Assembly (NCBI RefSeq): GCF_000223215.1
Contig: NC_017243.1
Coordinates: forward strand, 1,116,001 to 1,180,000
Origin: Brachyspira intermedia PWS/A
GTDB lineage: Bacteria; Spirochaetota; Brachyspiria; Brachyspirales; Brachyspiraceae
Reading direction: 5' to 3'
Length of the DNA stretch: 64,000 nt
Made by a program: the position numbers and the translations under genes. The notes below the pieces were generated by a model. The model did not search any database. It worked only from the letters and a program-made list of their open reading frames with translations, and had not been told where the DNA came from. Of this stretch, positions 35,766 to 44,870 are shown in pieces (position 1 is the stretch's first letter; every line of letters begins with the position of its first letter).

Positions 35766-36251
35766 ATGTATATTTATAAATATGTATTGTTTGTTTTGTT
35801 CATATTTTCATTTGATTTGTATTGTTTTACTGGAGTTAATATTACAGATAGTTTTTATAGTAAAAGTTATATTGATGATGGGGTAACAGATATAAATGAT
35901 ATAGTTTTTGAAGACTATTCTATTAACTTGAATACTATAGGTTTTCCTATGCTAAGTAATTTTTTTATATTAAAAGATAAATTTCCAATATTATCAATAT
36001 TTTATAATTTATATGATTTTATTGGATATGATAAAAGTATAAAAACATATATAATGCATTTAGATTTTTTTAGGACTTTCAAAACTATAGAATGGAACTG
36101 TTTAGACATAAATAAGAATATATCATTTTCTTTTTCATATTCAAGCTCAATGAATGTTAATTATAATAGTATAATAAGAGATTTATCAGCATCTTGTTCA
36201 AGATTTTGTATGGATACAAATATATTGTTAGGTATTCACTTCTTTTTATAA
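35766..36251 (+). CDS. Small exported protein of unknown function
   Basis: 161 residues. An N-terminal signal peptide of about 20 residues (YKYVLFVLFIFSFDLYCFTG), then alternating aromatic and polar residues, ending GIHFFL. Small size, beta-type pattern and aromatic C-terminus would fit an outer-membrane beta-barrel or a fragment of one, but I do not recognise the family. Isolated between the GT2 and cmk genes. No good ribosome site. Confidence 0.55.
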   Translation: MYIYKYVLFVLFIFSFDLYCFTGVNITDSFYSKSYIDDGVTDINDIVFEDYSINLNTIGFPMLSNFFILKDKFPILSIFYNLYDFIGYDKSIKTYIMHLDFFRTFKTIEWNCLDINKNISFSFSYSSSMNVNYNSIIRDLSASCSRFCMDTNILLGIHFFL

Positions 36252-36326
36252 TCTTGATAGCATAAATTATTTATTAGAAAATATTTAAAAAATGTAATAA
36301 AGTTCGTTTTTTATTAAAATAAATAT

Positions 36327-36355
36327 TTGCAAATTATAATTATTTATGATATACT
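36327..36355 (+). promoter_or_regulatory. Promoter of cmk
   Basis: TTGCAA (36327-36332), a 17-base spacer and TATACT (36350-36355), 37 bases before the GTG start. Confidence 0.7.
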
Positions 36356-36391
36356 GTATAGGAAATTATATTAATTTAAAAAAGGTTATAG

Positions 36392-37063
36392 GTGTCAAGT
36401 ACATACGAAATAATCACTTTAGATGGTCCTTCCGGGGCAGGTAAAAGTACAATAGCTAAATTATTAGCAAAGAAATTATCTTTTAAATATTTAGATACAG
36501 GCGCTATGTACAGGGCCGTAACTCTTTATATGATCAAGCATCATATTGATATAAATAATAATAGTGAAGTCATATCAGCTCTTAATAATTTAAGTATTAA
36601 CTTTGATAATGCCGGCAGAATATATTTAGATGATGAAGATGTAACAGAAGCTATAAGAAGTATGGAAGTTGTTAATCTTGTTTCTAAAGTTTCTTCTATA
36701 AGCATTGTAAGACAGAATATGGTATCTCTACAAAGAAAAATAGCAGAAGGCGGTAATTATGTTGTAGATGGTAGAGACATAGGAAGTGTAGTGTTCCCTG
36801 ATTCCAAATATAAGTTTTATATGGATGCTTCTTTAGATGAAAGAGCTAAAAGAAGATATAATGAGGAATTATCTAAGGGTAAGAATATTACTTATGAAGA
36901 GGTTAGGGAAAGTATAAGAAAAAGAGATGAATTTGACTCAAATAGAGAGGATAGTCCTTTAGTAGTACCGGAAAATGCTAATATAATAGATACTACTAGT
37001 ATGACTATTGATGAAGTGGTTGAAAAAATCGCTAATGTGATTTTTAATATAAAGTCTAATTAA
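36392..37063 (+). CDS. cmk: Cytidylate kinase
   Basis: 223 residues. P-loop GPSGAGKSTIAK at about residues 10-21, YLDTGAMYRAVT and the later DGRDIGSVVFP motif. Phosphorylates CMP and dCMP. Starts at a GTG with AAAGG about eight bases upstream. Followed after 49 bases by rpsA, the usual pairing of cmk and rpsA in bacteria, so they are probably co-transcribed from the promoter at 36327. Confidence 0.96.
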   Translation: MSSTYEIITLDGPSGAGKSTIAKLLAKKLSFKYLDTGAMYRAVTLYMIKHHIDINNNSEVISALNNLSINFDNAGRIYLDDEDVTEAIRSMEVVNLVSKVSSISIVRQNMVSLQRKIAEGGNYVVDGRDIGSVVFPDSKYKFYMDASLDERAKRRYNEELSKGKNITYEEVRESIRKRDEFDSNREDSPLVVPENANIIDTTSMTIDEVVEKIANVIFNIKSN

Positions 37064-37112
37064 TATTAGATTATTTTTTTAACCTGTGAAAGTACAGGAG
37101 GGAGAAGGAACA

Positions 37113-38792
37113 ATGGAAGATAATAAAAATTTATCAAATGATGAAATTGAATTTCGCAAGGCTTTAGAGGAAAGTGATAATACATTTTTAAGCCGAGGAA
37201 AAATCGTTAAAGGCAAAGTAGTTCAGTTTGATGATACTGATGTTTTTATAGATTTTGATTCTAAATCTGAAGGTAAAATAAAAAGAAGCGAATTTGATAA
37301 AGAACCTACTATTGGAGAAGAAATAGAGGCTATTGTTTCAGGCGAAGATGATAAAGGTTATGTTATATTATCTAAGAGTGAAATAGATAAGAGAAAATCT
37401 CAAGAATTAATAGATAATGCTGTAAAAAATAATACTGCAATTACAGGCGTTGTTAAAGAAGTTGTTAGATCTGATTCGAAAGTAGCTGGATTTAAGGTAT
37501 CTATAATGGGACATCAGGCATTCTGTCCTTTTTCTCAAATAGATTTAGCAAAAGGAATTAAAGAATCTGATTATATAGGTAAAGAGTTTGAGTTTAGGGT
37601 AATTAAAAAGAACGGAAGAGATGTTGTAGTTTCAAGAAGAGTTTTATTAGAAGAAACTCAAAATGCCGGAATAGAAACATTCTTAAATAATCTTCAAGAA
37701 AATGATATTATTAATGGTAAAGTAAAAAATATTGAGAAATTCGGAGCTTTCGTTGAAATCACACCTGGTTTTGACGGATTCCTTGCTATACCTAATATGT
37801 CTTGGGATAAAGTAATAAATCCTAAGTCTATAATATCAAAAGGTGAAGAAAGAATGTTCAAAGTTCTTCATATTGATAAAGAAAATCGTAAAGTTGATTT
37901 AGGTATTAAGCAATTAGATGAAGACCCTTGGGGTAAATTTGTAGAACAATATCATATAGATGATGTTATACAGGGAGAAGTTACTAATGTTAAAAAATTT
38001 GGTGCTTTTGTAAAAGTTGCTGATGGTATAGAAGGACTTGTTCATGTTTCTGATTTAAGCTGGAATTCTCATGTTAATAATCCTAATGATTTCGTTAAAA
38101 AAGGTGCTTTCTTAGAGTGTAAAATACTTGATATGAATGCTGCTGAAAGAAAACTTACTTTAGGATTAAAACAAGTCAAAGAAAATCCTTGGGATACAGT
38201 TGAAAAAGATTTCCCTGTTAAATCTGCTGTAAAATGTAAAGTAAAAAGAATCATTAAAAACTTTGCTGTATTTGAACTTCCTAATGGTTTGGAAGGTATA
38301 TGTGATATAAGTGATTTTGACTGGAGAAATAACATAGTTAATATGAAAGACTATGTAAAAGAAGGCGAAGAAGTTAATATGGTTATTATGTCTATAGACA
38401 GAGATAAACAAAGAATTAAATTAAGCTATAAACATACTAAAGATAGTCCTTGGAGATTATTTGAAAAAGCACATCCTCAAGGTTCTATAGTTGATGGTAC
38501 TGTAAAAGCTATAGTTGATTCCGGTGCTATTATTTCTTTGGAAGATGATTTAGAAGGTTATATGCATGTTTCTCAAGTAGAAATTCCTAAAGGAAGTACA
38601 TTAGAAGAGGTTCTTAAAGTAGGTGAAACTTATCCTTTCGTTGTAAGAGAAGTTAATCAAAGTAAGAGAAGAATCTCATTATCAAGAAGAGAATATATGG
38701 AAGCTCAAAATAAGAAAGAAACACAAAATTATATTTCTAAAGCAGAGCCTACTTCTTTAACTTATAATCCTTTTGATAATATTAATAACTAA
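37113..38792 (+). CDS. rpsA: 30S ribosomal protein S1
   Basis: 559 residues with six S1 RNA-binding repeats (for example INGKVKNIEKFGAFVEITPG and IQGEVTNVKKFGAFVKVADG), the number found in Gram-negative-type S1. Binds mRNA on the small subunit and helps initiation. I placed the start at the ATG at 37113 because AGGAGG lies between it and the in-frame GTG at 37086, which would put the ribosome site inside the gene. Ends at a strong terminator. Confidence 0.96.
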   Translation: MEDNKNLSNDEIEFRKALEESDNTFLSRGKIVKGKVVQFDDTDVFIDFDSKSEGKIKRSEFDKEPTIGEEIEAIVSGEDDKGYVILSKSEIDKRKSQELIDNAVKNNTAITGVVKEVVRSDSKVAGFKVSIMGHQAFCPFSQIDLAKGIKESDYIGKEFEFRVIKKNGRDVVVSRRVLLEETQNAGIETFLNNLQENDIINGKVKNIEKFGAFVEITPGFDGFLAIPNMSWDKVINPKSIISKGEERMFKVLHIDKENRKVDLGIKQLDEDPWGKFVEQYHIDDVIQGEVTNVKKFGAFVKVADGIEGLVHVSDLSWNSHVNNPNDFVKKGAFLECKILDMNAAERKLTLGLKQVKENPWDTVEKDFPVKSAVKCKVKRIIKNFAVFELPNGLEGICDISDFDWRNNIVNMKDYVKEGEEVNMVIMSIDRDKQRIKLSYKHTKDSPWRLFEKAHPQGSIVDGTVKAIVDSGAIISLEDDLEGYMHVSQVEIPKGSTLEEVLKVGETYPFVVREVNQSKRRISLSRREYMEAQNKKETQNYISKAEPTSLTYNPFDNINN

Positions 38793-38817
38793 TTTAATAA
38801 ATAATTATTTGAAATTA

Positions 38818-38853
38818 AAAATCCTAATATCATTATGGTATTAGGATTTTTTT
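38818..38853 (+). terminator. Terminator of cmk-rpsA
   Basis: AAATCCTAATA pairs with TATTAGGATTT around a 9-base loop, followed by a run of T. Confidence 0.88.
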
Positions 38854-38896
38854 ATAAATTAATAATTATTATATACGATAATCTTTTAAATATTTA

Positions 38897-38924
38897 TTGA
38901 CAAATGAACTAATTAAAGTATAAT
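38897..38924 (+). promoter_or_regulatory. Promoter of the glycolipid synthase gene
   Basis: TTGACA (38897-38902), a 16-base spacer and TATAAT (38919-38924), 46 bases before the ATG. Confidence 0.78.
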
Positions 38925-38970
38925 TTACATATAACTATTCTAAGTAATATTAATTTTTAGAAGGTATATT

Positions 38971-40104
38971 ATGAAAAAGATTCTTATTATATCATCAGAA
39001 TATACAGGTCATGGGCATAAAAGCGTTCATACTTCACTTTTGCAAGGTTTCAAAGCATTATATCCAGAAGAAATAGAATGTAAGGTAGTAAATGGTTTCA
39101 CACTTGGCGGTCCTGATCTTATGGCTGCTGAAAGACTTTATAATAGCTGTATAAAATATGCTCCTCAATTATGGTATAAGATTTTCAAATTTTCTTTTAA
39201 AAATAGAGATATTATAAATAAAAATAATGCATTTCATGTCAAAAGAAAATTTTTAAAACTTATAAAAGAATATAAGCCTGATATAATAGTTAATGTTCAC
39301 CCTATGTTCAGCGGAAGCCTTCTAAGTATTTTGAAGAAAAAAAATATAAATATAAAATTTTTCATTATAATAACAGATTTAATTACAATAAGCAAATTAT
39401 GGTTTGATAATAGAGCAGATAAAGTTATAAGTCCTTCTTATGAGGCTTCAGAATATATGATGCAAAATGGAGTAGATAAGGAAAAAATTATTACATTTGG
39501 TTTGCCTGTTAGAGAAGGATTCAATGCTTTATATAAAACTAAAGAAGAAGTAATAAAAAATACAAATATTAATGGTACATTAAGAATACTTTTACTTAAT
39601 AACTCTGAAAGAACTAAAAGGCTTATGTATATAATAGACGGTTTATATGAAAGATATAAATGTGAAGTAACAGTTGTATGCGGAAGAAATGAAAAAACAT
39701 TTAATAAATTAAGTAAAGAATATTCTTCAAAAGAGCATAAACCTATTATAATGGGATATACTCAAGAGCTTCCTAGATTATTTCATGAGAATGATATATT
39801 GATAACAAGATCAGGTCCTACAGCTATAATAGAAGCTATTAATTGTTTAATACCTATAGTATCTATGGGAGCTTTACCTGGTCAAGAAGAAGAGAACCCT
39901 ATATATATAGATAAGAATGGTTTAGGATATGATACTAGTTCTACAGATGATATATTTAATAAAATAGATTTACTTGTGGCAAATAATAGAGAAAATCTAG
40001 TAAAAATGAGAGAGAAGCAATTTGATTATTACGGAAGAGATGTAAGAGAAAAGATAGTTAAATATATTGCTGATGAATTGTATAAAGATTCAGAGAATAA
40101 ATAA
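38971..40104 (+). CDS. Diacylglycerol glycosyltransferase, MGDG-synthase/UgtP type
   Basis: 377 residues with the GT-B fold. Starts KKILIISSEYTGHGHKS, has NVHPMFSG in the N-terminal domain and the donor-site stretch ITRSGPTAIIEAI and MGALPGQEE in the C-terminal domain, as in MGDG synthases and UgtP. It should transfer glucose or galactose to diacylglycerol to make membrane glycolipids, acting at the inner membrane. AGAAGG precedes the ATG. A small hypothetical gene follows. Confidence 0.88.
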   Translation: MKKILIISSEYTGHGHKSVHTSLLQGFKALYPEEIECKVVNGFTLGGPDLMAAERLYNSCIKYAPQLWYKIFKFSFKNRDIINKNNAFHVKRKFLKLIKEYKPDIIVNVHPMFSGSLLSILKKKNINIKFFIIITDLITISKLWFDNRADKVISPSYEASEYMMQNGVDKEKIITFGLPVREGFNALYKTKEEVIKNTNINGTLRILLLNNSERTKRLMYIIDGLYERYKCEVTVVCGRNEKTFNKLSKEYSSKEHKPIIMGYTQELPRLFHENDILITRSGPTAIIEAINCLIPIVSMGALPGQEEENPIYIDKNGLGYDTSSTDDIFNKIDLLVANNRENLVKMREKQFDYYGRDVREKIVKYIADELYKDSENK

Positions 40105-40167
40105 AATCTTTTTTTAATAATAAAAAATAATGTAAAAAATATCTCATCAATTAAAGAGGTTAATATA

Positions 40168-40638
40168 TTGATTACTAATGCAAAGATGAAAGAATTAATT
40201 TCAGATATTAATTTATCAAATATAGAATTAAAAAATTATTATTCTATATTCGAGAGAGAAAATTCTGAAAATGAAAAATATTGGGTTATAAGTAATGAAA
40301 CGGACTGTACTTTATGCAGAACTTCTTTTGTTGGAAAAAATTTAACAGATTTTGAATGGGGAAATAATGAGATATATATTTCAAATAGTTTGAATGTGAA
40401 AGAAGTACTTAATCTTGCATTGAAGATGTTTATGTCTTTAAAAAATATACTTGAAGAAAATTATTCATACCAAATATTCGACTTAATACTTACCTTATCA
40501 GATGGCAGTAATGAAGCTCCTCCTAATGCTAATATAAGATTCTATGCTGTAAGAGATGATTTTAGAATAGTAGATTTAGAAAACATTGAAGATAATAAAT
40601 CAGAAGCTATTTTAATAGAAACAGTTAATCAAAACTAA
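40168..40638 (+). CDS. Hypothetical protein
   Basis: 156 residues, acidic, no membrane segment or signal peptide, so probably cytoplasmic. I do not recognise a family. The start is a TTG at 40168, eight bases after AAAGAGG; the first in-frame ATG is 18 bases later and has no ribosome site. It lies 63 bases after the glycolipid synthase gene and may share its transcript. Confidence 0.65.
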   Translation: MITNAKMKELISDINLSNIELKNYYSIFERENSENEKYWVISNETDCTLCRTSFVGKNLTDFEWGNNEIYISNSLNVKEVLNLALKMFMSLKNILEENYSYQIFDLILTLSDGSNEAPPNANIRFYAVRDDFRIVDLENIEDNKSEAILIETVNQN

Positions 40639-40746
40639 TATTTTAAGTTTTAGCATAAAAATATTAATTAATTTTATAAAATTCTTTAAACTTATTATTA
40701 ATACATACCCGTATATTAAAAAATAAATTATATACGTAAAATATGC

Positions 40747-40775
40747 TTGATATTTATTTATTGAAATGTTATAAT
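40747..40775 (+). promoter_or_regulatory. Promoter of the Fe-S assembly operon
   Basis: TTGATA (40747-40752), a 17-base spacer and TATAAT (40770-40775). It leaves an untranslated leader of about 85 bases before the small ferredoxin-like gene, long enough for a regulator or RNA-level control, though I see no recognisable site. Confidence 0.72.
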
Positions 40776-40867
40776 ATTCTAACAATGGAAGGTTATAAAA
40801 TAGATTAATGTGATATTCATATTTTTCTATTTTCTTAAAATTAATTAGATAATAGGAGAATCTAAAA

Positions 40868-41044
40868 ATGGCTGATAAAACAATATGTTTTTGTATGGCA
40901 GTAACTGAAAATCAAATTAGAGATGCTATCAAATCAAAAAAATTAAAAACAGTAGAAGAAGTTTCTAATGCAACTAAAGCCGGTACAGGATGCGGCGGAT
41001 GTCAGGTTGCTATAAAACAAATATTAGACGAAATGAATAAATAA
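40868..41044 (+). CDS. Bfd-like [2Fe-2S] protein
   Basis: 58 residues. CFCMAVTENQIRDAI near the N-terminus and TGCGGCQVAIKQIL near the C-terminus give the four cysteines (CxC and CxxC) of a Bfd-type [2Fe-2S] domain. It closely resembles the middle domain of NifU encoded just downstream. Likely a small electron carrier or iron-sulphur relay for cluster assembly. AGGAG ten bases before the ATG. First gene of the unit with nifU and nifS. Confidence 0.88.
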   Translation: MADKTICFCMAVTENQIRDAIKSKKLKTVEEVSNATKAGTGCGGCQVAIKQILDEMNK

Positions 41045-41133
41045 TTTAAAAAATAAAAAATATTATTTTTATATCCCAAAATTATTTAATATATTTATAT
41101 TGTTAAATAATTAACTTAGATGGAGGTAGGAAC

Positions 41134-41967
41134 ATGTGGGAATATACAGATAAAGTAAAGGATCATTTTATAAATCCTAGAAATGTAGGGGAGATAGAAA
41201 ACCCTGATGCAGAAGCTATGACAGGAAGTATCGTGTGCGGAGATGCACTCAAATTAACATTAAAAATAAATAAAGATACTGAAGTTATAGAAGATGCTAA
41301 ATTTCAAACATTCGGCTGTGCTTCAGCTATAGCAAGCAGCAGCATATTAACGGAGATGATTAAGGGTAAAACTCTTGATGAAGCTTCAAAAATTACTAAC
41401 AGAGATATAGCTTTGGAATTAGGCGGTCTTCCAGAGGAGAAAATGCATTGTTCTGTTATGGGAATGGAAACTTTAGAAAAAGCCATTAACAATTACAGAG
41501 GAATTGTCACTGAAGATGATGAACATGATGAAGGAGCTATCATTTGTAAATGTTTTGGTATAACAGATACTAAAATAAAAAGAGCAATCAGAGAGAATAA
41601 CTTAAAAACTGTAGATGAAGTTACTTTCTACACTAAAGCAGGCGGCGGATGCGGAGCTTGTAAAGTTAAAATCGAAGATATACTCAATGAAGAGTTAGCA
41701 GAGATGGAGAGAGAAGCTAAAAATGCTCCAATGACTACTGTTCAGAAAATTAAAAAGATTGAAGAAGCTTTGGAAAAAGTTATCAATCCTATGCTTAAAA
41801 TGGACGGCGGAAGCTGCAGACTTGTAGATGTTGATGGTAATAAAGTTATGATAGAGTTTAAAGGAGCTTGTTCAGCTTGTGCTTCTTCAAAAAATACTTT
41901 GAAAGGTTTTGTTGAGCCTAAATTACAGGAACTTGTTTCTAAAGATTTAGAAGTTGTAGGTGTTTGA
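41134..41967 (+). CDS. nifU: Fe-S cluster scaffold NifU, three domains
   Basis: 277 residues. Residues 1-125 are an IscU-type scaffold with the cysteines in VCGDAL, FGCASA and HCSVMG. Residues 130-195 are a [2Fe-2S] domain (ICKCFG and GGCGACK). Residues 205-277 are an Nfu domain with the CSAC motif. All cluster-binding cysteines are present. It builds clusters with sulphur from NifS. GGAGG before the ATG. nifS begins 17 bases after. Confidence 0.96.
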   Translation: MWEYTDKVKDHFINPRNVGEIENPDAEAMTGSIVCGDALKLTLKINKDTEVIEDAKFQTFGCASAIASSSILTEMIKGKTLDEASKITNRDIALELGGLPEEKMHCSVMGMETLEKAINNYRGIVTEDDEHDEGAIICKCFGITDTKIKRAIRENNLKTVDEVTFYTKAGGGCGACKVKIEDILNEELAEMEREAKNAPMTTVQKIKKIEEALEKVINPMLKMDGGSCRLVDVDGNKVMIEFKGACSACASSKNTLKGFVEPKLQELVSKDLEVVGV

Positions 41968-41984
41968 TTGTACGGAGTTGATAT

Positions 41985-43151
41985 ATGGAAGAGAAAAAAA
42001 TAATATATATGGATAATAATGCCACAACTAGAGTGTACCCTGAAGTATTGGAGGCTATGCTTCCTTATTTTAAGGATCAATACTTTAATCCTTCTAGTAT
42101 GTACACTCCTGCAGGAGCTGTTCATAAAGAGATGGAAAAAGCAAGAGAACAGGTTGCTGATTTTCTTGGATGCGAGCCTATAGAAGTATGTTTTGTTTCA
42201 TGCGGAAGTGAAGGCGATAATATGGCTATTAGGGGAACTATAGAAGCATATCCTACTAAGAATCATATTATAACTACAAAAGTTGAACATCCTGCAGTTA
42301 TAGAAACATGCAAATCTCTAGAGCGACATGGTTATAGAGTCACTTATCTTTCTGTTGATAATGACGGAAATATAAATATTGACGAATTAAAAAATGCCAT
42401 CAATGAAAATACAGCTATAGTATCTATAATGTATGCTAATAATGAAACAGGTGTTATTTATCCTATAAGAGAAATAGGTCAGATAGTAAAAAATGCAGGA
42501 GCAGTATTCCATGTTGATGCTGTTCAGGCTGCTGGTAAATTGCCTCTTAATATGAAAGATGAGCCTTATATTGATATGCTTACAATAGCAGGTCATAAAA
42601 TACATGCCCCTAAAGGAATCGGAGCTTTGTATATAAAGAACGGTACTAAATTAAGAACTGTTCAGACAGGAGGGCATCAGGAGAGAGGACGCCGTGCCGG
42701 TACTGAAAATGTGCCTTATATTATTGGTTTGGGTAAAGCTGCTTCTATGGTTAAGGCTGAACTTCCTAGATTTATGGAGCATACAGCTAAACTTAGAGAT
42801 ACTTTAGAGGCTGAAGTTTTAAAGAGAATAACTGATGTTAAAATAAATGGTAAAGGAGCTAATAGAGTAAGCAATACAGCTAATATTAGTTTCAAAAATA
42901 TAGAAGGAGAAGCCATACTTCTTTTATTAGACGGATATGGAATTTGTACTTCAAGCGGAAGTGCCTGTTCATCTGGTACATTAGAACCTTCCCCCGTGCT
43001 TCAAGCTATGGGTGTACCTTTTGAATATGCACATAGTTCTACAAGGTTTTCTTTATCATTGGACAACACTATGGAAGAGATAATGTATGCTGCCGATGCT
43101 ATAGAAAAGATTGTTAAAAGACTAAGAGATATCTCTCCTTATAGAAATTAA
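41985..43151 (+). CDS. nifS: Cysteine desulfurase NifS
   Basis: 388 residues. PLP enzyme with the N-terminal YMDNNATTRV, the Schiff-base lysine in TIAGHKIHAPKG and the mobile-loop cysteine in SSGSACSSG. Releases sulphur from cysteine and passes it to NifU. It ends the operon before a terminator. In a genome without nitrogen fixation genes in view, this pair is the general assembly system. Confidence 0.96.
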   Translation: MEEKKIIYMDNNATTRVYPEVLEAMLPYFKDQYFNPSSMYTPAGAVHKEMEKAREQVADFLGCEPIEVCFVSCGSEGDNMAIRGTIEAYPTKNHIITTKVEHPAVIETCKSLERHGYRVTYLSVDNDGNINIDELKNAINENTAIVSIMYANNETGVIYPIREIGQIVKNAGAVFHVDAVQAAGKLPLNMKDEPYIDMLTIAGHKIHAPKGIGALYIKNGTKLRTVQTGGHQERGRRAGTENVPYIIGLGKAASMVKAELPRFMEHTAKLRDTLEAEVLKRITDVKINGKGANRVSNTANISFKNIEGEAILLLLDGYGICTSSGSACSSGTLEPSPVLQAMGVPFEYAHSSTRFSLSLDNTMEEIMYAADAIEKIVKRLRDISPYRN

Positions 43152-43178
43152 AAATTAATATTTTGAAATTTTTAAATG

Positions 43179-43206
43179 GCCTGTCATTTATATGATGGGC
43201 TTTTTT
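43179..43206 (+). terminator. Terminator of the nifU-nifS unit
   Basis: GCCTGTCAT pairs with ATGATGGGC (two G-U pairs) around TTTA, followed by six T. Confidence 0.82.
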
Positions 43207-43283
43207 ATTGAATAATTTAAAATTTTAGTCCTAAATAATACTAATTTTTTATAAATATATAATTTGAAATAATTTATTTAATA

Positions 43284-43311
43284 TTGACTTAATGGTTAAT
43301 ATCTATATACT
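43284..43311 (+). promoter_or_regulatory. Promoter of the M20 amidohydrolase gene
   Basis: TTGACT (43284-43289), a 16-base spacer and TATACT (43306-43311), 29 bases before the ATG. Confidence 0.7.
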
Positions 43312-43340
43312 ATTAAAAAATAATTGTTAAGGCAGATAAA

Positions 43341-44489
43341 ATGGATTACAAAAAATTAAATGATATTATAGTTTCTATGAGAAGAGATCTGCATCAAATT
43401 CCTGAAGTTGGTACAGAACTTCCTCAGACAAAAAATTATGTTATAAATAAATTAAAAGAATTAGGACTTTCTTATAAAGAATCTTCGCTTGACAGCGGAT
43501 TAGTTTGCGATATAGGAAGCGGTGATAATGTGGTTGCTATAAGAGCCGATATGGACGCTTTACCTATACAGGAAGAAACAGGATGCGAATACGCTTCTAA
43601 AAATGGTAATATGCATGCATGCGGACATGATGCACATACTGCATGTCTTTTAGGTGCTGCTCATTATTTGAAAGAAAATGAATCAAGATTGAAAGGCAAA
43701 GTAAGATTAGTATTTCAGGCTGCAGAAGAGTTGGCTGTAGGGGCACATAATATGCTTAATTCTGGACTTCTTGAAGGAGTTAAAGCTATAGTTGGTACTC
43801 ATATAGGTACTTTGTCTGCTGATACTCCAAGCGGAGAGTTTATATTAAAAGAAGGCCCTTTAATGGCTTCTAATGACAGAGTATTTATTAAAGTTATAGG
43901 AAAAGGTGCACATGGGGCATATCCTCATCTTTCTATTGACCCTATGCTTACAGCAAGCCAAATAGTACAGGGTATTTATAATATCAAAAGCAGAGAGATA
44001 CTTGCAACAGATCCGGTTATAATATCTATATGTATGCTGCATGGCGGAACTCAGTATAATGTAATACCTACCGAAGTAAATATTGAAGGTACTTTCAGAA
44101 CTTTCAGCGAAGAGAATAGAGCATTTATAACAGAGAGAATAAAAGAGGTGGCAGAATCTATTGCAGCAGCTAATAGAGCTAAGGCTGAAGTTGTTATAAA
44201 GAGAAGAGGTGCACCTGTTGTTAATAATGCAAAAATTTATGAACAGTTAAATGAAGTTTGTAATGAACTTGGATTTAAAAAAGCATCTCATTATAGTTTA
44301 TCAATGGCAGGTGAAGATTTTGCTGATTATTTAGAGAAGATTGACGGAGCTTTTATATTATTTTCTACTATGACAGAAAAGAATATACCTCATCATAATA
44401 GTAAATTTGAGATAGATGAATCAAAATTATATCAGCCTCCTGTTTTGATGAGCGAATGGGCTATTAAATATTTAGAAAATAATAAATGA
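43341..44489 (+). CDS. M20-family amidohydrolase (hippurate/N-acyl-amino-acid hydrolase type)
   Basis: 382 residues. Metal-binding stretches MHACGHDAHTA and QAAEELAVGA, the dimerisation-domain HGAYPH region and the C-terminal MAGEDFADY carry the family's metal ligands. It removes acyl groups from N-acyl amino acids or cleaves related amides; the natural substrate is not evident. No signal peptide, so cytoplasmic. AAGGCAG seven bases before the ATG. Stands alone. Confidence 0.92.
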   Translation: MDYKKLNDIIVSMRRDLHQIPEVGTELPQTKNYVINKLKELGLSYKESSLDSGLVCDIGSGDNVVAIRADMDALPIQEETGCEYASKNGNMHACGHDAHTACLLGAAHYLKENESRLKGKVRLVFQAAEELAVGAHNMLNSGLLEGVKAIVGTHIGTLSADTPSGEFILKEGPLMASNDRVFIKVIGKGAHGAYPHLSIDPMLTASQIVQGIYNIKSREILATDPVIISICMLHGGTQYNVIPTEVNIEGTFRTFSEENRAFITERIKEVAESIAAANRAKAEVVIKRRGAPVVNNAKIYEQLNEVCNELGFKKASHYSLSMAGEDFADYLEKIDGAFILFSTMTEKNIPHHNSKFEIDESKLYQPPVLMSEWAIKYLENNK

Positions 44490-44870
44490 TAATAAAATTT
44501 TATTAATAAAAAAAATATGATTTTTAGTATATACTAAACAACTATATTTTATCAAAAATTATTTTTTTATTTTTGTTATTAGTGGGGACTAGCCCCCACA
44601 CCCCCACTTCTTTTGTTGCCACAAAGAAGCAAAAAGGCTATATTTTAGCTTAAATTTAATATTTTATCTTACATGTAAGACAAAATTAATATTATTTAGT
44701 GCTAATTTTATACTTGCACTTTCGCGAAGCGTATCCGAGCCTGTCGAGGATATAAGGTTCTTTGACGAAGTCCGCCTCGCTGTGCGTGCCTTCGGCAGGC
44801 GTGCGGCGGGAAAAAGAACAATAAAAAAATTAATAGAAGTTAAAATTTTTAATATATAATTAAAAAATTA
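44490..44870. other. Gene-free region with a GC-rich structured element
   Basis: No convincing gene. Bases 44580-44640 are rich in C and G and hold GGGGACTAGCCCCCA and a hairpin CTTCTTT...AAAGAAG. At 44667-44680 is a perfect 14-base palindrome, TCTTACATGTAAGA. At 44721-44728 is the palindrome TTCGCGAA. Bases 44721-44810 are about 62 percent G+C by my count (56 of 90), far above the surroundings, and contain an imperfect stem with outer arms CCGCC and GGCGG around TGCCTTCGGCA. I take this for a dispersed structured repeat or an imported element. Confidence 0.6.

Noticed and set aside
37086-37112. Upstream GTG start for rpsA
   Set aside because: It would place the strong AGGAGG ribosome site inside the coding region, 27 bases before the real ATG.
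44721-44810. GC-rich stretch as a tRNA or other structural RNA gene
   Set aside because: The stems do not form a cloverleaf and no anticodon or T-loop signature is present.
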